Shown here piece by piece: positions 10,309 through 19,554 of a stretch of DNA of 64,000 nt. The position numbers were made by a program, and so were the translations under genes. The stretch is from Obelidium mucronatum (lineage: Eukaryota; Chytridiomycota; Chytridiomycetes; Chytridiales; Chytriomycetaceae): positions 1 through 64,000 of the forward strand of contig JAIVFH010000091.1 in the NCBI GenBank assembly GCA_025765595.1. Reading direction: 5' to 3'. Numbering within the stretch: the first letter of the stretch is position 1; each line of letters starts with the position of its first letter. The notes beneath the pieces were generated by a model that did not search any database, had not been told where the DNA came from, and worked only from the letters and a program-made list of their open reading frames with translations.

Positions 10309-11601
10309 ATGGATACGATTTGGGAGTGGCTCCTTCCTGCGGCCCTTGCTTTCAGTGCCCCGACAACTTCATCGCTTAGACTTCATCGGGTTTGCCGCGA
10401 CTGGCATCGCATTGTAATGGCAGAAGCAACCCTCAAGAACTGTTTCTGTGCATGGATCACCCAGCACGAATCCAACCAGAAATACGCAATCGATCTGTTT
10501 GGACTACACTATACGAAACTAATCAAGACTCCTTCGGCTGGTCTGAAAGAAGCACTTGGGTTCAGTTCATGGAAGGACGCGGCGATCATGTGTTTTGGAA
10601 CGCCGACGGGGTTAGCAACTGTCTTCAAGAATGTGCCATTTGCTATTCCACACCGCGAGTTTAGTATCCTCTGTATTTATTATCATTATTTTATTTGGTG
10701 GTTGAGTTCGTAATATGACACTGTTTCCAGGTTTGTATTCCTTGCAAACGAGATATTGCAAGATTATACTACCCAAGGCACATTTGACTTGGAAGCAATT
10801 GCTGTTTTACAAGAGCACGCAGAGTTTTTCCTCCAAAGGGCTCTCAAAATGGCTGCTGACGACAGCTTGGATTCAGGAGTATCAACCCAGAAGTTAAAAG
10901 AAGAGATGGGCATATCCTTTCGACCGTGGGAGCCTGATGCGGAGGAAATTGATGATGGTAAGATTAAGTCAAGAAAAAAAATGATGGCGTTGTAATCATA
11001 TTCACACCTTTTAGATGAGTACTTGCCAGACCATCACATGGAGATGGATTGCGACTCTTGCTATGGCGACTCTGATTCATGTTCTAGTTCGCATTCAAAC
11101 AGCTGTTCTAGCATCTGTAGTGACGAAAGTACAAGCGACTACTGGGAATATCATGACAATGATTCTGAGCACTATTCGGATTCGGAGGAAGAGCCTTCTT
11201 TCCTTCGCGATATCACGCAAACAAACGGAATTGGCGAAACTCCAGCTCATTTCCTAGCTCAGCTTCACCCAGAAACCCTCACAGACTGGCGGATGGACGC
11301 GGACTACGAGGACATACCAGAAATTGAAAACAGTGCGATACTGTTGGATCAAACGCGCTACGAGCCAAACATGCGTGGTACTAACCCAGTCCATTTAGTG
11401 AATCGTGCAAAATCCATCTTTGGTGATCCTTACTTTGGGCCATTGGAAAAGGATCTTTGCGGTGTAGTGCAGACGTTTGTGCAACTGGAGGACCAAGTTG
11501 AAGCTTGCTTTGATAATCAAGACTCTGAAAACGGAAAGAAGGATCCGTTTGGGGAGGAAACGAAGAAACTGCAGAGAATTGACTGGATTGGATATGATTA
11601 A
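10309..11601 (+). CDS. F-box-like protein with an internal histone H3-like segment
   Basis: Exons 10309-10658, 10731-10957 and 11015-11601 give 387 residues with consistent phases. Residues about 8-45 resemble an F-box (LRLHRVCRDWHRIVMAEATL). Residues about 115-160 align without gaps to the alpha-1/alpha-2 region of histone H3: F..L..EI.QDY, then F....I..LQE.AE..L. The H3 alpha-3 helix (after CAIHAKRVT in H3) is not apparent. The remainder is acidic and Ser-rich (11080-11190), then an unassigned C-terminal domain. Intron 1 uses a weak donor (gtttag), but it is the only one that preserves frame. If the fold is real, the protein may link histone or chromatin binding to SCF-type ubiquitination; that is inference. 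Confidence 0.6.
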
Positions 11602-11635
11602 ATCATTAAAAAAATCTCTGAAAGTTGTTTGATCC

Positions 11636-12546
11636 ATGCACAACCAACGTCAGGGTCGAGTGCAGCAGCAACAGCATGGCTACAACGCAAACCAAAGATA
11701 CGAAAATGCTGGACCCGATCAGCGGCACCAACAACGAAACGATCGCTCTTATCCACCCCGAGGGAATTCACAAGGACGTCCACCCCAGCAAACACAAGAC
11801 TATGAAACGCATACTCGTGGTCAAAGAGGAGGAATTCAAGGAGGGGCAGTCCGTGGCAATCCATACCAGGTGCTGCCGCCACTGCCACCGTCAAGAATGC
11901 AAACAACAAGAAACGAAACACGATCATTCTGATTGTGGTGATTGTAGTGGTAGTCCTTGGTGCGGGCGGGACCGTAGCGTACTTCTTGTGGCCGAAAGAA
12001 TCGTCATCAGGCGGTCTTCCTGCAACTACCACTACTACAACTGCAACCGGAAAACCTTCTATTTCTCGAACTGCCACCACTGCTGCTGCTTTACCGTCGG
12101 TAGCGAATGGTAATGGTGGATCCGCTGCCAAGACAACAGACATCGTTGCCCCTCCACCAACGACTGGCGGTGGCGATACTACTCCAGCCCTTGGCCCCAT
12201 CGTTCAAATTAATGAGGGTGTGTCGAAGCAAGTGTTGAGTCCGGGTGATGGCGTCACATTCCCTGTGTCAGGAACCAGTACCGTAAATGTACTTTACAAT
12301 GGAACTTTTCTCGACGGAACTGTCTTTGATGCCAGTGTATTACATGGGAATACACCATTTTCTGTTGTAATTGGTGCCATGAGAGTAATTCCGTGTTGGG
12401 ATGTGGGGGTGCCAACAATGAGTCTTGGGGAAGTAGCCGAACTTTATTGCAAGAGCGAATGGGCGTATGGAGCATCTGGGTCTCCTCCCTTGATACCTCC
12501 AAACACGGATTTAAACTTTTGGGTTTCTCTCGTTTCAATCAACTGA
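11636..12546 (+). CDS. Membrane-anchored FKBP-type prolyl isomerase
   Basis: The N-terminal frame from ATG 11636 is Gln/Arg/Pro-rich. A second frame supplies a basic patch and a transmembrane helix (about 11905-11985, ILIVVIVVVVLG), a Thr-rich stem, and an FKBP domain with the family's LYNGTFLDGTVFDAS, PFSVVIGAMRVIPCWD, AYGASG and IPPNTDL motifs. The two frames differ by one base with no credible intron between, so a single-base indel near 11870-11910 is likely. The topology is a cytosolic tail, one helix and a luminal or extracellular FKBP domain, catalysing proline cis-trans isomerisation during protein folding. The Trp and Tyr of the active site appear conserved. Confidence 0.75.
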
Positions 12547-12591
12547 AAAAAAAAAAACTGGATTTAAGTTACAAAAACCCCTCTTTTAAAA

Positions 12592-14233
12592 ATGCGACAT
12601 CATCATCAACTTGCGATATTCTCATTCATTGTTGCTTGTTATTTCTTGGTTCGCTTCCTGGCGCTTCAGCTATCGTCGAATGACGGTCCAACCACACCAT
12701 CATCCGACGCCACAGCGACAGCCCCCTCACACAGTCTGGTCTCTCACCACGGAATTGGATATCTGCATTTAGACGTCAAGGACTACTCTTCGGGTTGCCC
12801 CAAACCAAAACAAGCTCTAATTGCAGTGTTCACAACAGCATCCGCTCAAGACGCAGAGAAGAGACAGCTTCTACGCCAAATATATCAGGACTGGAACAAA
12901 GAACTGGAAGGTCACGATCAGATTGATGTGCGCTTCTATTTTGGGAACGGTGTCGACTACAATTCCGATATGGCGTTGGCAGCAGAACAGGCCCTATTTG
13001 ACGATGTAGTTGTAATGGAAGAAGCAGTGGAGCACCGAGATAATGGAAAGATTCTGGAGTGGTTCAAATACGCGCGATCCGTATTGTATTCCAGACATCC
13101 GTCAAAAGATTCCAATTACTGTCTTCGGTATCGATTCATTGGGAAGGTGCACCACTTTTTTTAATGCTTTCCGGAGGTTTTTGATTGAGTGGGTTGTTTT
13201 TTGTGTTTCAGGGCGATGTTGACGCTGTCATTCACATCAAGCGACTTTCTCGGATACTCTCGGGTTTATCAGACGACTCTCGATATATCGGAAGATCTTT
13301 CGTAGTTCCCCATTACCACATGACTGGCATGCTCTATCTTGTCACGTCTGATATTGTTGAATGGATTAATTTCAGTCCGATTCCAAAACAACATTTGAAC
13401 GGCGTTGAAGATGTGCAGGTCGGAAAATGGCTTTTGGAAAGCAAAATCCATTTCAAGAAAGCGGAACAGTATAATCGATTTCATGATCTTGAAGAGAGTC
13501 CCAATGTATGTTACCATTTCTTTATCATGGACTAAAGCAACCTTTTCTTTCAAGTTTCCCTCAAATGCCGCAACAAATTTATCAATAGTAATTCATTGGT
13601 GTAAGGATATGTCGCGAATGTTCCGATGTATTGATTTGCTGAAAGGGTGGGTAATGTTTGAATTGGGAAAAACATCAAACATTGAACACAGGCCAAATAC
13701 ACAGAGAACCACTGCCAACTATTGTTGTTGATCGACTCTTACTTCCACGTGCGATTATGAACCGTGCTGTACAATTCGGATTGAACACGTCAGGTCCTGA
13801 ATTTCCAGCACTGTTGACCAAGTTTGCAACAGTCAGGAAATCCTCGGCGGCCATTGACAAAGCGAGACTATTCAACAGTCTGAACGAAATTCTTTTGGAA
13901 GATATTGTTCAGCTGTGGTCGAAATTACTCACTGTGGAATCAACCTTCAATTGGACGAATGTGACACATGAATTTGCAATCAGAGCAAGTGCAAAAAGGC
14001 CACGAACAAGTGATGAGGTAAATCAACTTGTCATTGATTCTATTTTGCGCGTTCATGTTCCTCTGATGGTTGAGGTGCCCAAATACGTTCGGTATCGGTA
14101 TGGCGATGCTGTTGATAAAGTGTGGGAAGCAACAAGGAATGGCACTGTGTCAGTTGACAAACCAAGCTTGATAAAATTGTTGGAAGCTGTTTTACAATTC
14201 CCAGAAATAAATACGAAAAACGATGATTCGTAA
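12592..14233 (+). CDS. GT31-like glycosyltransferase paralog B
   Basis: Four exons: 12592-13146, 13212-13505, 13555-13646 and 13705-14233, giving 489 residues. The N-terminal helix (IFSFIVACYFLVRFLAL) is a type II anchor. The catalytic domain has GCPKPKQALIAVF, EHRDNGKILEWFKYA, GDVDAV (DxD), MTGMLYL..DIVEWINFSPIP, GVEDVQVGKWL and VIHWCKDMSRMFRC. The GVEDV block matches the GT31 EDV motif. After it comes the cluster-specific helical C-terminal domain of about 170 residues. Intron positions match paralog D. A Golgi sugar transfer using a divalent metal and a UDP-sugar is expected from the family. The stop is 8 nt from the converging stop of paralog C. Confidence 0.8.
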
Positions 14234-14241
14234 AGTGGTAT

Positions 14242-15774
14242 TCAGCTTTTATTTGATTTGACAGTTGCTGCAGAATCATCCAACTTCTTGAGCGGTGTGG
14301 GCGGTTGAACAGGTTTCTTTCCCCCCAAAACATCCTTTACAACCGTTTCCACCTCTTTTCTTGATAATCGTCTGTTTTCCTTTTCCGACAATAAAGTTTG
14401 AATCCATCTAGCAGCAGTGCTACTCTGGCCCCAATCCAAATAAAGCTTCATCTCTGGGATAATAATATCACGTAAAACGAAGTCAATGGCAAGTGCCTCA
14501 AGATCGCCCGCTTCGCGTTGACTTAGGTATATCCGCACACTAACGTCGTCAATCACAGAGGTGACCGAAGAAGGAGATGCGTTTGTGACACTCATGTTTG
14601 TCATGATTTGAGAAATGATTGGTTTCAGCAAGATGGTGTCGATTTGCTTGAGAGTGACTGTAGACAAACTGTCACGGTAGAGGGCATGCAATGAGTCACT
14701 TGCTTGCTGGAAATCAGAACTTGTTGTTGAATTTAAAACACCAAATTGGCGTAGCCGATTCTTTATCGAGGTCGGTCTTGTCAAGCGATACGCGACAGCC
14801 TGGGGTAATCTGTCTTCATCAAAAAGACTGGTGAGGCATTTGAACATTCGAGCATTGTCTTTACACCAATGAATAACAAGAGAGTTTGGCGTAGTTGGTG
14901 CTGGAGAAAACATTGGGGATTCGTAGAGATCGTGGAAGAGAAGTCCCTTGTTGAGTCTGTTGAATTCAAAATCCGCTTGATGAAGCCATGTTCCAAGTTT
15001 CACATCTTCGATTCCATTGACATTGGCTGGTGGGATGGGACTGAAGTTGATCCACTCCACAATATCGGCTGATACAAAATTGAGCATTCCTGTCATATGG
15101 GGTACAACGCCGTGTGCATCGTCGGCAAAATTTCGGCCAACGTAATGGGATTGAGTAGTTGGGAGATCAATCAGCATTTTGGAGAGTCGGGGAAGGTGGA
15201 ATACAGCGTCATCGTCACCCTTTCCAACAAAGCGGTATCGCAAGCACCATTCATTCTGCAGACGGGGATGCCTGACATAAAGCTGCGTTCTCGCATATTT
15301 AAACCACTCCAGAATCTTTCCGCTGTCACGATCCTCTAGAGCTTCGATGACAACAGTTTCGGTGGGGAACAAAGTCTCTTCCACCGCCAGTTCGTAGTCC
15401 TTTTGATATGAATTCGCATTGCCAAAGAAGAACACGAAGTCAATCTTTTGAGCTTCTGGCAACTCGGCATTCAAGAGACGATACTTTTCGCGAAGGAGTT
15501 GTCTCTTTGTTGCTGCATCTGCACCAGCAACTGTAAAGATACCAATGAGGGCAGCTCGTGGAGTTGGACAGCCTAGCGACTGCGTGTTGAGCTTCAAGAC
15601 TGGTTTCTTGTCTTTCGAGGCGGTAGCTGATTGGTTGTGGATCGTGACAAGCGACTGTGGAGGAACACTGTGCGACAAGTCCAGCTTCACCGGTTGGCGG
15701 AAAAGAGTGAAGCGCAGCAGAAGAAACAGTGAGACTAGCGCACAGAGCACCAGCGTTGTTCTGAGTCTGATCAT
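14242..15774 (-). CDS. GT31-like glycosyltransferase paralog C, intronless
   Basis: One uninterrupted frame of 510 residues from ATG 15774. Anchor helix at residues 7-26; start of the catalytic domain (GCPTPRAALIGIFTVAG) at 69-84; EDRDSGKILEWFKYA at 147-161; GKGDDDAVFHL at 185-194 with the DxD; PHMTGM at 225-230; GIEDVKLG at 254-261; VIHWCKD at 300-306; then a helical C-terminal domain to 510. Its four paralogs have two to four introns, so this copy has lost them. Its start codon lies directly beside the left inverted repeat of the neighbouring transposon. The DDD motif is the best match to active GT31 enzymes in this set. Confidence 0.85.
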   Translation of the reverse strand: MIRLRTTLVLCALVSLFLLLRFTLFRQPVKLDLSHSVPPQSLVTIHNQSATASKDKKPVLKLNTQSLGCPTPRAALIGIFTVAGADAATKRQLLREKYRLLNAELPEAQKIDFVFFFGNANSYQKDYELAVEETLFPTETVVIEALEDRDSGKILEWFKYARTQLYVRHPRLQNEWCLRYRFVGKGDDDAVFHLPRLSKMLIDLPTTQSHYVGRNFADDAHGVVPHMTGMLNFVSADIVEWINFSPIPPANVNGIEDVKLGTWLHQADFEFNRLNKGLLFHDLYESPMFSPAPTTPNSLVIHWCKDNARMFKCLTSLFDEDRLPQAVAYRLTRPTSIKNRLRQFGVLNSTTSSDFQQASDSLHALYRDSLSTVTLKQIDTILLKPIISQIMTNMSVTNASPSSVTSVIDDVSVRIYLSQREAGDLEALAIDFVLRDIIIPEMKLYLDWGQSSTAARWIQTLLSEKENRRLSRKEVETVVKDVLGGKKPVQPPTPLKKLDDSAATVKSNKS

Positions 15775-15775
15775 T

Positions 15776-15807
15776 GAGTGAAATTGCCAATCCAACCAAA
15801 AAATTGC
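15776..15807 (+). repeat. Left terminal inverted repeat
   Basis: 32 bp beginning GAGTGAAATTGCCAATCCAA. The reverse complement of 17731-17762 matches it with three mismatches. A diverged second copy of the motif (TTGCTAATCAGACCA) follows directly inside, up to about 15819. Confidence 0.8.
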
Positions 15808-15817
15808 TAATCAGACC

Positions 15818-17563
15818 ATGCTCCGAAAAAGTTCAAAACCAAATAAATCAACAGTCTTTATTCATAACGCCACCAAATTTTGCACACATCAAATGAAGAT
15901 TCCAAAGTATACCAAGGCTCCAGCCCAGCAGAATAGCTCTGTGCGCAAGCAAGTTTTTGCCGATGTCACCAACTTGGTGAACAACAACCATTCCATCAAG
16001 AAGGCATCCCAAACCGTCGCTGCAAACCTCAAGATCAATCAAGAGGCAGTTCGATCCATCTACAGACGCATGGACAAGAATGAGGGACATTCCCACGGCA
16101 ACCAGCGCTTCTCAGATGGCGAGGAACAAATGTTCACAGCCTTTCTTGAGGCAAGATCGATCTGCCACTGTCCAATGGCTCGCACAGACTTCATAGCATT
16201 GGTCACTGAGTACGATCATGCCAAGAATCCTGGTTCAACATGGTCGGCAAAGGCATGGTATCCCAAGTTCATCAAGCGCCATTCAGATCTAGTTCGCCTC
16301 CGAACTACAAAAGCTATAAGCAAGGCACGAACAGATCCGCTTACCAAAGAGGAGATCGCCAAATGGGTGGAGCAGTTTGAAGCCTGGATGGCGTCTGGCC
16401 GTTTTAGTTGGCCAAATCTGGTCAATGTTGATGAAATGCGCCTCAAGCTCGAAAACAGCTCTTCCAGCTCTCAGGCTCTGGTCAGCACTGCAGTCGCCCG
16501 CCCCAGCGAGATAACTGGCTCCAGAGGCAAGGTTGCCAGCTTCATTCCATTTGTGACAGCGTCAGGAGAGCGAGTTTTGGACATTCTTGTCCTTCCAACC
16601 AAATTCGGAAACCTCGAGATTCAAGACCCAGAGACCACAGCCAACGCCAGAGGCTCAGTACCATGCAAGATTGTGTTCAGCGAAACTGGTTTCTTGAGCG
16701 AGGAGCAATGGTTACCTGTTCTTTCGGAGTTTAAAGCTCGTTGGGAGATTTTGCACCCAGGTTTGACGCCTGTTCTTTTGCTGGACAACCTTGGCGTCCA
16801 CAGGACCGCTGACACCCTTGACCACTGCCTCAAGCTTGGCATCAACGGCTTCTTCCTACCTGCAAACACTACACATTTCTTGCAGCCTCTGGATGAGGTG
16901 ATTTTCGCGAATTTAAAGCGGACAATTGTACGCCTATTCCAACAGAAACGGAGCTTTCGGATCTGTAACCTTGCATCCCTCGGGGAAGAACTGGTTCCAA
17001 TCACTCTGGAAGCTCGAAACTCAATTCAGCCTGAATGGATCCGATCTGCTTTCAAGTCTACGGGCATCTTTCCCTGGTCTAAAGAAAAAATCCTGGAAAA
17101 TGCGTCACTCAACATTGGCGACCCTTCCACTCTTGCCAATGCCCGCAATCCTGAGGTCGCCAAGTTCCTTGAGGTCTTCAAGACTATGGGAACAGCTCCA
17201 CCAGTGAAGAAAGTCGCAGCAAAAGGCGAATCAGTTGTAAAGACCAACAGAGTTTATTCGTTTGAAGAACTCCACCAGGAACAGCAAGCAGCCGTTGAAG
17301 CCAAGGAATCAAAGCAAAAAGCGTCAAAAGAAAAGAAGGAGAATCGAAAGACACGTCAAGAGAGGGTGGGAGCAACCAAATTGGCTGCCAAAGATGCGAA
17401 AACCTGTCGTGGAGAAACAGAAAACCAACGCTGCACCAAGATCTGGCAATCAAGCGCGGCTTGGCTCAACTGCAGCATCTGTAATAAGTATCGCATATGC
17501 CCTGCACACAAGCGTGGGTGGCAGAACGCCTTTGATCAACATGTTTTGGGTCACAATGAGTGA
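15818..17563 (+). CDS. DDE_1 (pogo-like) transposase
   Basis: A single 581-residue frame with no stop. N-terminal residues about 35-85 form a helix-turn-helix-like region (SIKKASQTVAANLKINQEAV). The CENP-B/pogo-type second binding region contains WSAKAWYPKFIKRH. Catalytic acidic residues appear as VNVDEMRLKL, LLLDNLGVHRT and LQPLDEVIFANLK, the DDE_1 signature. The C-terminal tail is Lys-rich and ends in a putative zinc-binding CSICNKYRICPAHKRG. All elements needed for cut-and-paste transposition look intact, so the copy is recent or under selection. Family identity is firm; the subgroup is inferred. Confidence 0.92.
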   Translation: MLRKSSKPNKSTVFIHNATKFCTHQMKIPKYTKAPAQQNSSVRKQVFADVTNLVNNNHSIKKASQTVAANLKINQEAVRSIYRRMDKNEGHSHGNQRFSDGEEQMFTAFLEARSICHCPMARTDFIALVTEYDHAKNPGSTWSAKAWYPKFIKRHSDLVRLRTTKAISKARTDPLTKEEIAKWVEQFEAWMASGRFSWPNLVNVDEMRLKLENSSSSSQALVSTAVARPSEITGSRGKVASFIPFVTASGERVLDILVLPTKFGNLEIQDPETTANARGSVPCKIVFSETGFLSEEQWLPVLSEFKARWEILHPGLTPVLLLDNLGVHRTADTLDHCLKLGINGFFLPANTTHFLQPLDEVIFANLKRTIVRLFQQKRSFRICNLASLGEELVPITLEARNSIQPEWIRSAFKSTGIFPWSKEKILENASLNIGDPSTLANARNPEVAKFLEVFKTMGTAPPVKKVAAKGESVVKTNRVYSFEELHQEQQAAVEAKESKQKASKEKKENRKTRQERVGATKLAAKDAKTCRGETENQRCTKIWQSSAAWLNCSICNKYRICPAHKRGWQNAFDQHVLGHNE

Positions 17564-17730
17564 GTGGAGGAACTGAAGTCTATCTTCTTTATTACTAATG
17601 ACAACCTTATAAAACTTTGTGTGAGAGAAAAAGCGAATAAAAATACATATGTTTTGAAGTTTGCAAGGGTGTAGTGTGGAAGATGTGTTTGTGACAATGT
17701 TTCGAACATTTTTGGGGGGTGGTTGGAATG

Positions 17731-17762
17731 GCAATTTTTTGGTTGGAATGGCAACCTCACTC
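17731..17762 (-). repeat. Right terminal inverted repeat
   Basis: 32 bp ending CAACCTCACTC. It is the inverted partner of 15776-15807. Its inner half (GGTTGGAATGGCAA) is repeated just inside at 17721-17734, giving a direct double motif. Confidence 0.8.
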
Positions 17763-17805
17763 ATTGTTCCAAAACAATAATTCAACGGCTAAAAACAGAA
17801 ACCAA

Positions 17806-19498
17806 ATGAGACGAACAACACGTCTGCTTCTGATTGCAGCAACCGTTGTTCTTCTTCTTCTGCTTTGGTTTCCGGCTTCAAAGTCAGGAAAACCAACTAC
17901 TGGATCAACAAAGCCAGGCGCAAAGAGCCAGATCGCTGCCCCGCCAACGTCACTGGTTGCAACTCACTCGAACTCAGGCGCGGGTCTAGTAACCCTCAAA
18001 CACCTCGTGGCTGATGCTGGATGTCCCCCGCCCAAGGCTGCCCTGATCGGCATCTTCACCGTTGCGGGAGCAAAGAACGCTCAAACACGACAGTTACTCA
18101 GGCAAAAGTACCGAACGTTAAATGCCAACTTGGACCATGAACACAAAGTTGATTTTAAATTCGTGCTGGGAAACTCGGCCGATTTCGAGCTGGATTTCCA
18201 CATTGCAACTGAACAGACTGTGTTTCCCGATGAGACTTTTGTGACTGATGAGCTTGAAGATCGCGACAGCGGGAAGATTCTGGCTTGGTTCAAATATGCG
18301 AGAAGTCAAATGTATTCTGTTCATCCTGTCCACAAGAACCAGTTTTGCTTGCGATACAGATTTATTGGCAAGGTTTGTTGTATTTCCTGATGAAGCTTGG
18401 GGATTAACTTGAATCACTGCAATAGGGAGACGAAGATGCTGTTTGGCATAGTGAGCGTTTGGCCAATGCATTGGTGGAGCTTCCGTCCGATCAATCTCAC
18501 TACGTTGGACGCTCATTTACTGTGCCGAACTACCACATGACTGGTATCTGCGTATTCTTAAACATCAATAGTGACACTCTCATCAATTTTGACGGACAGG
18601 AATGCTCTATCTGCTGTCTGCAGATATTGTGGAATGGATCAACTTCAGTCCCGTTCCTGTGAAACACTTGAAAGGTGTGGAGGATGTCCAAGTTGGAAAA
18701 TGGGTATTGGAAGGTGGATTCGTCTTGAACAAGGTGGATTTGAAAACTAAATTTCATGATCTTGAAGAGTCTCCAATGGTGAGAGGCTATGAAGTTTCTT
18801 TGTTCGACTTTCTTTTTTTTTACGATGTTATTTGGCAGTTTAATGCAAACTATGCAACCCATGAAACGATTGCCATACATTGGTGCAAAGATCCTGCTCG
18901 TATGTTCAGATGTATGTCCGTTCTCTTCGACAGGTGTGTTTGCGTTCCATAGAACAAATTCAACTTGGACTCATCGTTTGATTTTTTATCCAGCTCCATC
19001 TTAAATCCTGCAACCGCATTCCGTCTTTCACGCTTCCCTTCCATAAAGAACCGTGCCGATAGATTTCAACTCAACATGACGACCACAAATACAACTCTCA
19101 ATTTAATTACCGAAGAGATTCAGCAACTGTACACGAAAAACAAGAACAAAATCACACTCAAGGAAATCGATTCAATTCTCGTCAAGCCATTCATTCTCTC
19201 ATGGTGTGCACGGCTTAACCAAACCACTCCAACTGCAGAACAGATATCGCACATTGGGTATGACGTTGGAATCCGCGCAGCTGTTCGCGATTGGAAAAAG
19301 GGGGAAATTGATGATATGATTGTGCTGTTTATTTTAAGGACCATAAGGATTCCTGAATTGGGGTTGGGCTGGATGTGGTGGGAGCAAACCGAAGCTGCGA
19401 AGCAGGAAGTTATGACATTAGTAAGGAAACAAGGCAAATTAAGCACAGCCGAAGTGGATAAGGTCTTAAAAGACATTGCTGCCAAGCCGTTTCCTTGA
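17806..19498 (+). CDS. GT31-like glycosyltransferase paralog D
   Basis: Five exons: 17806-18372, 18426-18543, 18600-18778, 18839-18933 and 18994-19498, giving 487 residues. The N-terminal anchor is LLLIAATVVLLLLLWF. Catalytic blocks are GCPPPKAALIGIFTVAG, LEDRDSGKILAWFKYA, GDEDAV (DxD), YHMTGMLYLLSADIVEWINF, GVEDVQVGKWVL and AIHWCKDPARMFRC. The C-terminal helical domain contains KITLKEIDSILVKP, shared with all paralogs. The gene starts 40 bp from the right end of the transposon and is divergent from paralog C. It is expected to be a Golgi type II enzyme; the sugar and acceptor are unknown. Confidence 0.83.
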
Positions 19499-19554
19499 AA
19501 TGATGGTATAAAATAACAGCTGCATAAACCTTGTTATCCTTTCTAAACGAAAAA

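Larger units (their letters stand above)
15773..17765 (+). mobile_element. Pogo/DDE_1-type DNA transposon, apparently complete
   Basis: The element consists of an intact transposase (15818-17563) between inverted repeats at 15776-15807 and 17731-17762, with 29 of 32 positions matching. The trinucleotide ATT lies immediately outside both repeats (15773-15775 and 17763-17765) and may be a target-site duplication. Each end carries a second copy of a TTGCCA-TCCAACCA-like motif, resembling paired transposase-binding sites. The element separates two divergent glycosyltransferase paralogs (starts at 15774 and 17806). Confidence 0.75.

Noticed and set aside
15776..17762. Reading the inverted repeats as an inverted promoter duplication of the glycosyltransferase genes
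   Set aside because: They flank a complete DDE transposase precisely, which is better explained as a transposon.
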